The translations under genes and the position numbers were made by a program. Source: Flavobacteriales bacterium (lineage in GTDB: Bacteria > Bacteroidota > Bacteroidia > Flavobacteriales_E > Vicingaceae). Taken from it: a stretch of 64,000 nucleotides of DNA. A model generated the notes under the pieces. It did not search any database, was not told where the DNA came from, and was given only the letters and a program-made list of their open reading frames with translations. The stretch is taken from positions 150,515-214,514 of the forward strand of contig JABAZP010000023.1 of the NCBI GenBank assembly GCA_018608405.1. The letters run 5' to 3'. Positions 26,620-35,925 of the stretch are shown piece by piece; position 1 is the stretch's first letter, and each line of letters starts with the position of its first letter.

Positions 26620-27915
26620 ATGAGAAAATTAGGATTATTAATGATTGTAGCCTTAATGGCAGGAAGCTCATTTGGTCAAAAGTATGGAGCTGACAGTGTA
26701 AAGTGTATAGAGAACCTTTCTTTGTACAAAGACTATTACAAGCAAAAAATGTATAACGATGCATATAAATATTGGAAAGTGGCGTATGATATTTGTCCAG
26801 CCTCATCCGAAAAAATGTATGTTGATGGTGTTGCTTTGTTAAAGAGAAGAGAAGGCAAAGCGAAAACAGAAGCTCAAAAAGCTGCAATTGTTGATTCTAT
26901 TATTACAGTATACGACAGGAGAAAAGAGAATTTTGGAAGTAACAAGGGTAGAGTTGATGGAAGAAAAGGTACAGACTTGTTACGCTATAAAAGCGACCAG
27001 CCTGAATTGCCCTTTGCAGTTTTAGAAAGCGCAGTGAATGAAGGAGGCAATTTTGCAGAGGCGGGAACTATTGCATCTTATATGAGTGCAGCAGTATTAA
27101 TGGCAAGAGCTGAAAAGAAAACTCCTGAAGACGTGGTGAAGATTTTCGGACAGTTAACAGAAATTTTAGCATTTAACATTGCTAAGTATGAAGGGAAAAG
27201 AACACAAGAGTATTATGTGCAAGCCCAAGAAAGTGTAAATGATCTTGCTAGTCCTTATTTGAGTTGTGAAGTTTTAGTTAAAATGGCCGAAGAAGGATAT
27301 GAAAAAAATAAGGCAGACGCAACTTGGATGGAAAGAACAGCTGACATTCTAGATAAAAAAAATTGCACGGACGCTCCTATCTTCTTCACCATTGCTAAAG
27401 AAATGCATGCATCTAACCCATCTTCAGTTTCTGCTGAAAAAATGGGAATTATGAGTTTAAAAAACAAAGAATTTGGTGCAGCGGAAAGTTTCTTTCAACA
27501 AGCAATTGACTTAGCTCAAGATGAAACAAAAAAAGCAGACTATTACATTGAACTAGCAGAAGCCCAACGAAGTGCTGGAAAATTCGGACAAGCAAGAACA
27601 AATGCTAGAAAGGCAGCAAGCCTGAAAGGAGGGTGGGGACTACCTTACCTAATGATAGGAGATATGATTGCATCTAGCTCTTCTTGTGGTGGAGAAGATG
27701 CTTGTGCACAAAAGGCGATTTATTGGTTAGCAGTTGATTATTATAATAAAGCTAAATCAATAGACCCATCAGTTGCAGGTAAAGCGAACGGAAAGATTGC
27801 GACATATGCAAAATACTTTCCAACTCAAGAAGACTGTTTCTTTGGTGGAACGAAGGCGGGAGATACAGTTAATATTGGCTGTTGGATTGGAGAGTCTACA
27901 AAAGCTAGATTTTAA
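26620..27915 (+). CDS. secreted helical-repeat (TPR-like) protein
   Basis: The 431-residue protein has a signal peptide (MRKLGLLMIVALMAGSSFG) and then alpha-helical repeats resembling tetratricopeptide repeats: LYKDYYKQKMYNDAYKYWKV near residue 33, MSLKNKEFGAAESFFQQAID near residue 275 and AEAQRSAGKFGQARTNARKA near residue 315. The mature region has six or more cysteines (for example ENCs near the N-terminus and SSSCGGEDAC near 350), which could form disulfides. It is probably periplasmic and anchored to a protein complex, perhaps with the beta-barrel encoded 12 bases upstream. I do not recognise a named family. Confidence 0.7.
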   Translation: MRKLGLLMIVALMAGSSFGQKYGADSVKCIENLSLYKDYYKQKMYNDAYKYWKVAYDICPASSEKMYVDGVALLKRREGKAKTEAQKAAIVDSIITVYDRRKENFGSNKGRVDGRKGTDLLRYKSDQPELPFAVLESAVNEGGNFAEAGTIASYMSAAVLMARAEKKTPEDVVKIFGQLTEILAFNIAKYEGKRTQEYYVQAQESVNDLASPYLSCEVLVKMAEEGYEKNKADATWMERTADILDKKNCTDAPIFFTIAKEMHASNPSSVSAEKMGIMSLKNKEFGAAESFFQQAIDLAQDETKKADYYIELAEAQRSAGKFGQARTNARKAASLKGGWGLPYLMIGDMIASSSSCGGEDACAQKAIYWLAVDYYNKAKSIDPSVAGKANGKIATYAKYFPTQEDCFFGGTKAGDTVNIGCWIGESTKARF

Positions 27916-28485
27916 TTGAGACAAACAATTAACTCAAAAAGCAAGAGCACCCTTATAAAATACTGTTTACCGGTATTTTTTGGGGTGCTTTTTTCGTGCT
28001 CAAATGATATTGAAGAGGTAAAAAAATACGATAATATAGAAGTTTTACCAGATCAAGTAGTAAAAGAGGTTGAGGTGATGTATAGCACAAGTGGCAATGT
28101 AGTTTTTCAGCTTAATGCTCCAGTTTTACATCAATATTCTGGTGAGAAAAACTACAACGAGATGCCAGAGGGTGTGGAAGTAAAAATTTTTGATAAGGAA
28201 ATGAACGTTACCACCAAGCTCACCTCTAACTATGCCATTGATTCTACTTATGCCAATAAAATGCAAGCCCGTGAAAATGTAATTGTGATAAATGAAAAAG
28301 GAGAGCAGTTAAATACAGAAGAGCTACTTTGGAATAAAAAAACTGAGCAAATTACCTCAGATGTCTTTGTGAAAATAACTACTGCGGACCAAATAATCAT
28401 GGGAACAGGCTTAATTTCCAACCAGAACTTTACAGAATATAGAATTCTTCAACCAAGCGGTATAATCAACATCGAAAATGATTAA
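27916..28485 (+). CDS. lptC: LPS export ABC transporter periplasmic protein LptC
   Basis: It is predicted to pass lipopolysaccharide from the LptBFG transporter to LptA. The 189-residue protein has a basic start, a hydrophobic segment ending FFGVLFSCSNDIEE that also looks like a lipobox, and a C-terminal beta-jellyroll region (LTSNYAIDSTYANKMQARE, TEELLWNKKTEQITSDVFVK) typical of LptC/OstA-like proteins. The start is a TTG directly after the previous stop; no ATG lies within the first 55 codons, so TTG is probably right. It overlaps the next gene by 8 bases. Confidence 0.82.
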   Translation: MRQTINSKSKSTLIKYCLPVFFGVLFSCSNDIEEVKKYDNIEVLPDQVVKEVEVMYSTSGNVVFQLNAPVLHQYSGEKNYNEMPEGVEVKIFDKEMNVTTKLTSNYAIDSTYANKMQARENVIVINEKGEQLNTEELLWNKKTEQITSDVFVKITTADQIIMGTGLISNQNFTEYRILQPSGIINIEND

Positions 28486-28684
28486 AGTAATAAAGTTTAT
28501 GGAAAAGGCATGGATGGTGATAGCAATTGCTACCTTTCTAATTGCCATATATTGGTCAATAAAGAACAGTATTTATGATGCTCTTTATTTTTTTGGATTT
28601 TCAGTAATTGCTATTTTTCTATTTATTATGCGAAGAAAACAACGCATGTTTCACGAAAGAGAAGCCGAGAAAAAGGGTAAATAA
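28478..28684 (+). CDS. small two-span membrane protein, unknown
   Basis: The 68-residue ORF has two hydrophobic segments (AWMVIAIATFLIAIYW and ALYFFGFSVIAIFLFIM) and a strongly basic tail ending HEREAEKKGK. It overlaps lptC by 8 bases and lies 15 bases before the CorC/HlyC gene, a placement seen repeatedly in Flavobacteriales. The function is unknown. Confidence 0.75.
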   Translation: MIKVIKFMEKAWMVIAIATFLIAIYWSIKNSIYDALYFFGFSVIAIFLFIMRRKQRMFHEREAEKKGK

Positions 28685-28699
28685 GTTATATTTGATTTT

Positions 28700-29968
28700 A
28701 TGGACAGTTACCTATGGGGAGTAATCCTCAGTACGCTTGTTTTTTCAGCTTTCTTTTCAGGTATGGAAATTGCCTTTGTATCTGCGAACAAGCTAAAAAT
28801 TGAACTAGACGGCAAGCAAGGAGACTTTTTTGCAAAAATAATCTCGAATTTCTTAAAAAGACCTTCAAGGTTCATTGGAGCGATGTTAGTTGGCAACAAC
28901 ATAGCTTTGGTCGTTTATGGAATTTTTATGGCAAAAATTTTAGAGCCCAAAATTGCCGCTTTTACAGAAAGTGAACTAGTTATTCTACTCATTCAAACCA
29001 TTCTCTCGACGTTAATCATTCTTGTAACGGCAGAATTCTTACCCAAAACACTTTTTAGAATAAACCCTAACTTAATGTTGCGGTTTTTTGCTTTACCTCT
29101 TTTTATTATTTACTGGATTATGTTTCTTCCAATGCTATTGGTTATTGGAATATCAGAACTATTGATTAAAATATTTTCCCCTCAGCTGAGCTCTGAAGAA
29201 GATTTGAATTTTGGAAGAATTGATTTAGAGCACTATTTAAAAGAAGGCACAGAGCAAGCGCTGTCTCAAGAGGAGGTTGACCATGAGATCCAAATTTTTC
29301 AGAACGCACTGGACTTTTCAAAGGTAAAGGCACGAGAATGTATGATTCCTCGAACTGAGATAGTGGCCCTTGAAATGGAGGAGGATCTTGAAAAGCTCAA
29401 AGATAAATTTATTGAAACTGGTCTTTCTAAAATTTTGATATATAAGGATAACATTGATAACATAATAGGCTACACGCATTCATTCGAGTTGTTTAAAAAA
29501 CCTGAAAGTATAAAGTCAATCTTGTTGCCACTTCCCATTATCCCAATGAGCATGCAAGCGAATGAAATATTGGAAATATTTATTCAACAAAAGCGCAGCA
29601 TCGCAGTGGTGGTGGATGAGTTTGGCGGCACGGCGGGGATTGTAACAATCGAAGATATAATTGAGGAAATATTTGGAGAAATTGAAGACGAACACGATAA
29701 AGAAGCTTTGATGGAAACTAAAATTAACGATCATGAGTTTCTGTTTGCCGCGCGATTAGAAGTGGACTATTTGAACAATGAATACAATTTAGGCTTACCT
29801 GAATCAGATAATTACGAAACGATTGCAGGGTTAATTATTGATACTTTCGAGAGCATTCCTACAATGAACGAGCAAATTCAAAAAGATCAATTTGTTTTTA
29901 CTGTGAAGAAAGTTTTTCAGAATAAAATAGACCATGTTCATTTAAAGGTTCTGGAGCAAGATAATTAG
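28700..29968 (+). CDS. hemolysin/CorC family membrane protein (CNNM plus CBS domains)
   Basis: The 422-residue protein has an N-terminal DUF21/CNNM domain with about four membrane spans (FSAFFSGMEIAFVSANKLKIE near residue 14, RFIGAMLVGNNIALVVYG near residue 57). A pair of CBS domains follows (MIPRTEIVALEM near residue 214, VVVDEFGGTAGIVTIEDIIE near residue 305). A C-terminal CorC/HlyC domain ends in VKKVFQNKIDHVHLKVLE. Family members are linked to magnesium or cobalt transport, and in gliding Flavobacteriia the related GldE is needed for motility. The context next to lptC and ppiD suggests an envelope role rather than haemolysis. Confidence 0.85.
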   Translation: MDSYLWGVILSTLVFSAFFSGMEIAFVSANKLKIELDGKQGDFFAKIISNFLKRPSRFIGAMLVGNNIALVVYGIFMAKILEPKIAAFTESELVILLIQTILSTLIILVTAEFLPKTLFRINPNLMLRFFALPLFIIYWIMFLPMLLVIGISELLIKIFSPQLSSEEDLNFGRIDLEHYLKEGTEQALSQEEVDHEIQIFQNALDFSKVKARECMIPRTEIVALEMEEDLEKLKDKFIETGLSKILIYKDNIDNIIGYTHSFELFKKPESIKSILLPLPIIPMSMQANEILEIFIQQKRSIAVVVDEFGGTAGIVTIEDIIEEIFGEIEDEHDKEALMETKINDHEFLFAARLEVDYLNNEYNLGLPESDNYETIAGLIIDTFESIPTMNEQIQKDQFVFTVKKVFQNKIDHVHLKVLEQDN

Positions 29969-30072
29969 TGAAGAATACCATCTTTCATTAGCTTAAAATT
30001 AAGCGTTTTTAATGCTTTATTAATTCAGTTTACTATCGTATATTCGCAACCCTAAATTTTTAATTGATTTCA

Positions 30073-32139
30073 ATGGCAATAATTGGAAAAATAAGAGAGC
30101 GTTCGTTCTTGGTGTTAATCATCATCGGTATAGCATTACTAGCATTCATGCTAACAGAGTATTTTTCTGCAAACTCTAATGGACAACAAGCTCCATTAAG
30201 TATTGCAGAGATAAATGGACAACAAATCTCTCCTCAAGAGTTTGACTTTAAAGTTCAACGAGGGTATGAGAATTATCAAAAGCAAACTGAACAAGAGTTA
30301 GATGAACGAACTAAATCTACCATTCGGGAGTCGGTTTGGGCGGAAATGACTTCTGATATCTTGGTCGGAGAACAACTGGAAGAGTTAGGAATTCAAGTTA
30401 CTTCTAGAGAATTAATGGACTTAGTTAGTGGATCGAATCCTCATCCACAAGTGAGGCAAGCGTTTACAGACCCAAATACAGGTCAGTTTAACCCTAATGC
30501 GGTAATTCAGTTTTTACAAAACCTTGACAATGACGAGGCAACTAAAGCACAGTGGGTTGATTTCGAAAGAGCATTGAAAAGAAATCACAGAATGGATAAG
30601 TACAATGTCTTAATTAAAAAAGGCATTTATACTCCATCTGCTTTTGCTAAAGAAAAGTACAACGAAAATAATGGAGCAATGGCTTTTAAATATATTTATA
30701 AGCCCTACTCTTCGATTGAGGACTCTACAATTGAGGTGTCTGAATCAGAGATTTCTAACTTCTATAACAAGACAAAATCTGATTATGACCAAAAGGCAAG
30801 TAGAAAAATTGCTTATGCTTACTTTCCAATTGTTCCGTCAGCAGAAGATCAAGAAGAGACAAAACAATGGGTGAATAAGACCTATGAAGAGTTTAAAACA
30901 AACGGGAATGATTCTACTTTCGTGAACGCAAACTCGGATCAAAATTTTATTCCCGTTTATTATTCTAAAGCAAATGCACCTGTTGGTGCGGATACTTCAC
31001 TTTGGGATCAGGATTCAGGTTACGTAGTTTCGCCAAAATTGGTTGGAAATGTTTGGACAATTGCAAAGGTGAAAGCTATTAAAATGGCTCCTGACTCAGT
31101 TCGTGCTAGACACATTTTGATTGGAGCTCAAAACAGAATGATGGAAGCCGCAGAAAAAACGGCAGACAGTGTCATGACTGCACTACAGTCAGGAACTCCT
31201 TTCGATTCGCTTGTTTCACTTTCTGATGACAAAGCGTCGGCCGTAAAAGGAGGAGATTTAGATTGGTTTGCTGAAGGAATGATGGTAAAACCGTTTAATG
31301 ATGCTGCCTTCTCTTCAAACGTTGGTGAATTCTCAAAAGTAGAAACACAATTTGGATATCATATTATTGAAGTAACTGAAAAGTTACCTGAGGTCAAGAA
31401 GATTCAAATCGCAACAATTACTCGTCAAGTTAAACCAAGTAAAGGAACTTATGCTGATTTGTTTAATCAGGCAAATAGTTTTTCCATTAATGTAACCGAT
31501 ATAGAATCATTTAGAGAAGAGTTGACTAAGAATAATCTTCAGCAAAGATCTGCAGTACTGTCAGAAAATGACAACTTGGTTCAAGGTTTGGGGCTTTCGA
31601 GAGACTTAGCAAGATGGGTGCAAGATGCTGACCAGGGAGATGTTTCAGAAGCAAAAGATGTTGAGGGGGCCTTTGTTGTTGCAATTGTAGAGAATGTGGA
31701 TAAGGAAGGAATTGCTCCTTTAGATAAGGTTAGAAACAGAGTTGAATTTTTGGCCAGACAAGAAAAGAAAGCTGAAATTTTGAAGTCAGAGTTGAATGAC
31801 GCAAGTGATATCGGATCCTTAGCAGGAAAAACAGGTTTACCTGTTGAAAACGCAAATGTAACTTTTGCGAGCCCTGCAATTCCAAGTGTTGGGTTAGAGC
31901 CAAAAGTAGTTGGTTCAGCTTGGGCACTAACTCCGGGTCAATTAAGTCAGCCAATAGCCGGCAATAATGGAGTTTTCGTAGTGTCTGTAGATAAAAATGT
32001 TAGTGCAGGAGAACCTAATTTAGCAGAAGTTCGGCAAAATGAAATCAGAAGTATAGCTAGTAAAGTAGATAATGGATCGGTTTATAATGCTTTAAAAGAC
32101 AAGTCAGAAGTTGTTGATAACCGGTCAAAGTTCTATTAG
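30073..32139 (+). CDS. ppiD: periplasmic peptidyl-prolyl isomerase PpiD-like
   Basis: It is a membrane-anchored chaperone/foldase for exported proteins. The 688-residue protein has one N-terminal membrane segment (SFLVLIIIGIALLAFMLTEYF), a SurA_N-like chaperone region (about 45-200; ISPQEFDFKVQRGYEN), one parvulin domain (about 335-440: RARHILIGAQNRMMEAAEKT, GGDLDWFAEGMMVKPFNDA, TQFGYHIIEV) and a long C-terminal half. Length is normal for Bacteroidota PpiD. A TTG nine bases upstream is in frame but the ATG at 30073 fits the anchor better. A TATATTCG box 26 nt upstream is a near-consensus promoter. Confidence 0.9.
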   Translation: MAIIGKIRERSFLVLIIIGIALLAFMLTEYFSANSNGQQAPLSIAEINGQQISPQEFDFKVQRGYENYQKQTEQELDERTKSTIRESVWAEMTSDILVGEQLEELGIQVTSRELMDLVSGSNPHPQVRQAFTDPNTGQFNPNAVIQFLQNLDNDEATKAQWVDFERALKRNHRMDKYNVLIKKGIYTPSAFAKEKYNENNGAMAFKYIYKPYSSIEDSTIEVSESEISNFYNKTKSDYDQKASRKIAYAYFPIVPSAEDQEETKQWVNKTYEEFKTNGNDSTFVNANSDQNFIPVYYSKANAPVGADTSLWDQDSGYVVSPKLVGNVWTIAKVKAIKMAPDSVRARHILIGAQNRMMEAAEKTADSVMTALQSGTPFDSLVSLSDDKASAVKGGDLDWFAEGMMVKPFNDAAFSSNVGEFSKVETQFGYHIIEVTEKLPEVKKIQIATITRQVKPSKGTYADLFNQANSFSINVTDIESFREELTKNNLQQRSAVLSENDNLVQGLGLSRDLARWVQDADQGDVSEAKDVEGAFVVAIVENVDKEGIAPLDKVRNRVEFLARQEKKAEILKSELNDASDIGSLAGKTGLPVENANVTFASPAIPSVGLEPKVVGSAWALTPGQLSQPIAGNNGVFVVSVDKNVSAGEPNLAEVRQNEIRSIASKVDNGSVYNALKDKSEVVDNRSKFY

Positions 32140-32166
32140 GAATTATAACGAACACAATACCAATAC

Positions 32167-32205
32167 AAAAAACCCTCTATGATAATCCATCATAGAGGGT
32201 TTTTT
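32167..32205. terminator. bidirectional intrinsic terminator between ppiD and kbl
   Basis: A 17-bp perfect inverted repeat (AAAAAACCCTCTATGAT and ATCATAGAGGGTTTTTT) surrounds a 5-nt loop. It is flanked by A and T runs, so it can stop both converging transcripts. Confidence 0.85.
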
Positions 32206-32221
32206 ATGGCTAGTATCTCAG

Positions 32222-33412
32222 CTATTTTATAACTCCTAGTTCTTTTCCAACCTTTGTGAAGGCAGCGATGGCGTGGTCTAAGTGCTGCTTGTCATGACCT
32301 GCTGAAAGTTGGACTCTTATTCTTGCTTGCTCTTTAGGAACAACTGGATAGAAGAACCCAATAACATAGATACCTTCTTCTAATAGTTTGTCGGCGAAAA
32401 CTTGAGAGAGTTTAGCATCGTAAAGCATGATAGGAACAATAGCGGATTCTCCATCTTTAAAATCAAATCCAGCCGATTTTACTCCAGCTTTAAAATAATC
32501 CACATTGTCCATTAGCTTATCTCTAAATGCAGTTGATTCTTTCAATAAATCCAATACAGCAATTGAACCTCCAACAATTGCAGGCGCTAAAGAGTTAGAG
32601 AATAAGTAAGGCCTCGAACGCTGACGAAGAAGTTCGATAACCTCCTTTTTACCTGTAGTAAATCCTCCCATCGCTCCACCCAATGCTTTTCCCAAGGTGC
32701 CAGTGATAATATCAACCCTTCCTAAAACATTGCAATACTCAGCAGTGCCTCTTCCTGTTTTTCCTATAAAGCCATGAGAATGGCAGTCGTCTACCATAAC
32801 CATTGCATCATATTTTTCTGCGAGGTCACATATTTTGTCTAATTGGGCTACATATCCATCCATTGAGAATACACCATCCGTTACAATAATCCGAAATCGT
32901 TGATCTTGCGCTTTTTTCAACTGTTCTTCGAGGTCAGTCATATCGTTATTTGCATACCTATAACGAGCTGCTTTGCAAAGCCGCACACCATCAATAATTG
33001 AAGCGTGGTTTAAAGAATCAGAAATTATTGCATCTTCAGGGCCAAATAGCGGTTCAAATACACCCCCATTTGCGTCAAATGCAGCAGCATATAAAATGGT
33101 GTCTTCTGTTCCACAGAATTCAGCAATCTTAGCCTCTAATGTTTTGTGAATATCTTGTGTGCCACAAATAAACCGTACTGATGACATGCCAAAGCCATGA
33201 CTATCTAATGCAGCTTTAGCAGCATTAACAACCTTTGGGTGAGATGAAAGCCCCAAGTAATTGTTGGAGCAAAAGTTAATGACTTCTTTGCCACTATTTA
33301 ATTTTATAACAGCATCTTGAGCAGAGGTTATTATTCTTTCTTTTTTAAATAAACCGGCATTTTCTATATCAGAAAGTTCGGCTTGTAGGTGTTCTTTAAT
33401 TTTTCCGTACAT
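32222..33412 (-). CDS. kbl: glycine C-acetyltransferase (2-amino-3-ketobutyrate CoA ligase)
   Basis: It is a PLP enzyme that splits 2-amino-3-ketobutyrate with CoA into glycine and acetyl-CoA in threonine breakdown. The 396-residue protein of the alpha-oxoamine synthase family shows [15 protein letters not shown] near residue 44, [13 protein letters not shown] near residue 82, [18 protein letters not shown] near residue 203 and the PLP lysine in [17 protein letters not shown] near residue 238. A close alternative is serine palmitoyltransferase, but the length and the compact [11 protein letters not shown] lysine loop favour Kbl. No threonine dehydrogenase gene lies nearby. Confidence 0.88.
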   Translation of the reverse strand: MYGKIKEHLQAELSDIENAGLFKKERIITSAQDAVIKLNSGKEVINFCSNNYLGLSSHPKVVNAAKAALDSHGFGMSSVRFICGTQDIHKTLEAKIAEFCGTEDTILYAAAFDANGGVFEPLFGPEDAIISDSLNHASIIDGVRLCKAARYRYANNDMTDLEEQLKKAQDQRFRIIVTDGVFSMDGYVAQLDKICDLAEKYDAMVMVDDCHSHGFIGKTGRGTAEYCNVLGRVDIITGTLGKALGGAMGGFTTGKKEVIELLRQRSRPYLFSNSLAPAIVGGSIAVLDLLKESTAFRDKLMDNVDYFKAGVKSAGFDFKDGESAIVPIMLYDAKLSQVFADKLLEEGIYVIGFFYPVVPKEQARIRVQLSAGHDKQHLDHAIAAFTKVGKELGVIK

Positions 33413-33431
33413 CGTTTTCCATTTAGGTTCC

Positions 33432-33439
33432 CAAAGGTA
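33432..33439 (-). promoter_or_regulatory. promoter -7 box of kbl
   Basis: The minus strand reads TACCTTTG, a perfect TAnnTTTG match 19 nt before the kbl ATG. Confidence 0.45.
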
Positions 33440-33470
33440 ATGAAAGGTACTTTCTAATTAAAAGGGAAGT

Positions 33471-34070
33471 TTAACGAATGAATAATTTGACCACTTGCGA
33501 ATCGCTATTCTGGACAGCTACTTTTATAAAATAAACACCTCTTGGTAGTTCTGAAACGTCCCTAGAGTATTTATTTCCATTGAGATTACTTTCGGTAAAA
33601 ATTAAGGTGCCGTCAGATTGAAAAAGTAGAACTTCAAATTTATTGTTGGAGGAGTTGGTAAATTCTAGGTTAAAAGTTCCGCTATTCGGATTTGGGAAAA
33701 CTAAAATACCTTGATTTCCTGCATTGACTATAAACTCTGAGACAAGCGAGAACTCAACATTATCTAATTTTAAACGATAAAACGAAGTCCTAACACTTAT
33801 GGGGTTAGCATCAATCCAAGTATAAGACTGCGCGCTGTCTTCATTACCGCAAACACCGGGGTACACATATGCCTCTTGATAGTTGACATTATCACTGCTT
33901 CTTTCAACCACTAAGTCTAGGCAAGTCGAACCCGCCGCCATGGTCCATTTAATGAGCGCTTTTTTGTCACCATCTACCGGTAACATGCTAAAATCAAGCA
34001 ACCGCTCACTTTGACTGAAGGAAAGAAGTTGAGATAAAAGAATAACACCAAAGAAAAATAGATTTTTCAT
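33471..34070 (-). CDS. T9SS cargo protein of unknown function (type A sorting domain)
   Basis: The 199-residue protein has a signal peptide (MKNLFFFGVILLSQLLSFSQ), a fibronectin-like region (DKKALIKWTMAAGSTCLDLVVE) and a C-terminal type A sorting domain. The sorting domain shows LVFPNPNSGTFNLEF near residue 125, ending RGVYFIKVAVQNSDSQVVKLF. This tail directs outer-membrane export by the type IX secretion system. The N-terminal part has no catalytic motif, so it may be a structural or adhesive surface protein. An in-frame ATG at 34109 adds 13 unlikely residues; I use 34070. Confidence 0.85.
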   Translation of the reverse strand: MKNLFFFGVILLSQLLSFSQSERLLDFSMLPVDGDKKALIKWTMAAGSTCLDLVVERSSDNVNYQEAYVYPGVCGNEDSAQSYTWIDANPISVRTSFYRLKLDNVEFSLVSEFIVNAGNQGILVFPNPNSGTFNLEFTNSSNNKFEVLLFQSDGTLIFTESNLNGNKYSRDVSELPRGVYFIKVAVQNSDSQVVKLFIR

Positions 34071-34161
34071 GTAAAGCAAATGTCGTAAAAAGAGACAAAT
34101 TGATTCCATTTAAGCGAGTTACGTCGAGTAAATCTGGTCCAAACCTCATTTAAAATTTAGT

Positions 34162-34169
34162 TAACTTTG
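34162..34169 (+). promoter_or_regulatory. promoter -7 box of the E2 gene
   Basis: TAACTTTG is a perfect TAnnTTTG match 24 nt before the ATG at 34194. The leader AAAACTAAAATAAGATAAAAATT is A-rich and has no Shine-Dalgarno site. Confidence 0.5.
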
Positions 34170-34193
34170 CAAAACTAAAATAAGATAAAAATT

Positions 34194-35492
34194 ATGGCAG
34201 AGATTGAATTGACAATGCCCAGAATGGGAGAAAGTGTTGCGGAAGCAACTATTACCAACTGGTTAAAAGCTGAGGGTGATACTATTGAAGCGGAAGAGCC
34301 TGTTTTAGAAATTGCGACGGACAAGGTTGATTCCGAGATCCCAGCTCCAGAGTCAGGCGTTTTAAAGAAGATTTTATTTCAAGTAGACGACGTAGTAAAA
34401 GTTGGTGATACCATTGCCATAATCGAAGTAGCGGGAGAAGCAAAGGCAGGAACGTCTGCCCCCTCAATTGTGGAGGAGAAGGCTCCAAAAGCTGTTGAAG
34501 AAATTCAAAATTCTGCAACGGCGATTTTAACGGAAGAATTAACCAAGAACTCTCCTTCTGGAAAGTTCTTATCTCCTTTAGTTAGAAGCATAGCAGAAAA
34601 AGAAGGAATAAGTGCAGCAGAGTTAGATCAATTAGAAGGGACTGGACTAAACAATAGAATTACCAAGGAAGACTTGGTAAAATACATGCAAAACCGAGGC
34701 AGTGCTCCGGTCTCAGCAGCTGCTGAAAAGAAAATAGCACCTGCTGCTCCTGTAAAAGCACAGTCCGTTGTTTCAATGGGAGACGGTGATGAAATTATCC
34801 AGATGGATCGCATGCGAAAGATGATTTCGGACCACATGACCATGTCCAAACAGACATCGGCGCACGTAACTTCTTTTGTAGAAGCTGATGTTACTGAAAT
34901 GGTAATGTGGAGAAATAAGGTGAAAAACAGTTACGAAAAACGTGAAGGAGAGAAAATTACTTACACTCCTTTAATTATGGAAGCTGTAGCCCGAGCGATT
35001 AAGGAAATGGCAATGATCAATGTTTCTGTAAGTGGAGATACCATTATTAAACGAAAGCACATTAATTTAGGTATGGCGACTGCTTTGCCTTCAGGCAACT
35101 TAATTGTGCCGGTAATCCGAGATGCAGACCAAATGAATTTGGTGGGGCTATCAAAAAAAGTAAACGATTTAGCCAATAGAGCTAGGACGAACAAGCTGAG
35201 TCCGGATGAAGTGTCTGGAGGAACCTTTACAGTTACCAATGTTGGGACATTTGGTAATGTTATGGGAACTCCAATTATCAATCAACCTCAGGTTGCGATA
35301 ATGGCTGTTGGAGCAATTCGAAAAAAACCTGCGGTAATTGAAACTCCATTTGGAGACACTATCGGTGTGCGCCACATGATGTTCCTTTCTTTATCTTATG
35401 ATCATAGAGTAGTTGATGGTTCTTTAGGAGGTAGTTTCGTGCAAAGAGTAGCAAAGATTTTAGAAGAATTTGATTTGAATAGGGAAATCTAG
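34194..35492 (+). CDS. 2-oxoacid dehydrogenase complex E2 component (dihydrolipoamide acyltransferase)
   Basis: It carries and transfers acyl groups on lipoyl arms in a pyruvate, 2-oxoglutarate or branched-chain 2-oxoacid dehydrogenase. The 432-residue protein has one N-terminal lipoyl domain with the lipoylated Lys44 in EIATDKVDSEIPAP, a peripheral E3/E1-binding domain (about 125-160; SPLVRSIAEKEGISAAELDQ) and a C-terminal catalytic domain. The catalytic domain carries TFTVTNVGTFGN near residue 345 and the active-site HxxxD in SYDHRVVDGSLGG near residue 400. The DKVDSE lipoyl motif and single lipoyl domain favour a branched-chain-type E2. No E1 or E3 gene is adjacent. Confidence 0.9.
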   Translation: MAEIELTMPRMGESVAEATITNWLKAEGDTIEAEEPVLEIATDKVDSEIPAPESGVLKKILFQVDDVVKVGDTIAIIEVAGEAKAGTSAPSIVEEKAPKAVEEIQNSATAILTEELTKNSPSGKFLSPLVRSIAEKEGISAAELDQLEGTGLNNRITKEDLVKYMQNRGSAPVSAAAEKKIAPAAPVKAQSVVSMGDGDEIIQMDRMRKMISDHMTMSKQTSAHVTSFVEADVTEMVMWRNKVKNSYEKREGEKITYTPLIMEAVARAIKEMAMINVSVSGDTIIKRKHINLGMATALPSGNLIVPVIRDADQMNLVGLSKKVNDLANRARTNKLSPDEVSGGTFTVTNVGTFGNVMGTPIINQPQVAIMAVGAIRKKPAVIETPFGDTIGVRHMMFLSLSYDHRVVDGSLGGSFVQRVAKILEEFDLNREI

Positions 35493-35555
35493 TTCACTAA
35501 CAATCATTTGTTAGCGGTTGTTAACTAATTCTATGGAATTGTAAAAGGAATAAAA

Positions 35556-35563
35556 TATATTTG
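35556..35563 (+). promoter_or_regulatory. promoter -7 box ahead of the damaged ORF and exonuclease
   Basis: TATATTTG is a perfect TAnnTTTG match. A good ATG lies at 35599, but it is in the wrong frame for the ORF that follows. Confidence 0.4.
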
Positions 35564-35598
35564 TATTTGTAGAAACAACTGCACTAAACCCAATAAAA

Positions 35599-35924
35599 AT
35601 GAATCAAACAAAGAGTTTGTTTCATTCATTCAAGACATAGCTGAATTGGTAAAAGAAAGAGGTGATGCACAAATAATTATAACATCAAGTGCATCGAAAG
35701 TACCAACTAGAACGTGGAAGACGAATTCAGTTCTCACAAAAAAGAGAGCGTATGACACGAAAGCATTATTGGAAAAAGTATTTGCGAAACAGGGAATCAA
35801 GCCTAATCAGTTCAATTTTGTAGACATGAATACACTGATTACTGGGCCGGAATATAAAGGGGATTATCTTTCAAATAAGAGCACGTATGAAAAATATCAA
35901 TACGTAAGAATATTTATAAAGTAA
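35599..35924 (+). pseudogene. damaged ORF, possible C-terminal domain of an envelope protein
   Basis: An open frame runs from a stop at 35526 to 35924 and encodes NKEFVSFIQDIAELVKERGD followed by about 90 more residues (AQIIITSSASKVPTRTWKTN, KRAYDTKALLEKVFAKQG, LITGPEYKGDY, YVRIFIK). It has no in-frame ATG before residue 60 of the usable part. An ATG at 35599, correctly placed after a promoter box, opens a frame one base off that stops after 13 codons. A one-base indel just after that ATG would join the two. The peptide vaguely resembles OmpA-like C-terminal regions (alternating strand, K-rich helix), which is inference. Its stop lies one base before the exonuclease ATG. Confidence 0.4.
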
Positions 35925-35925
35925 T

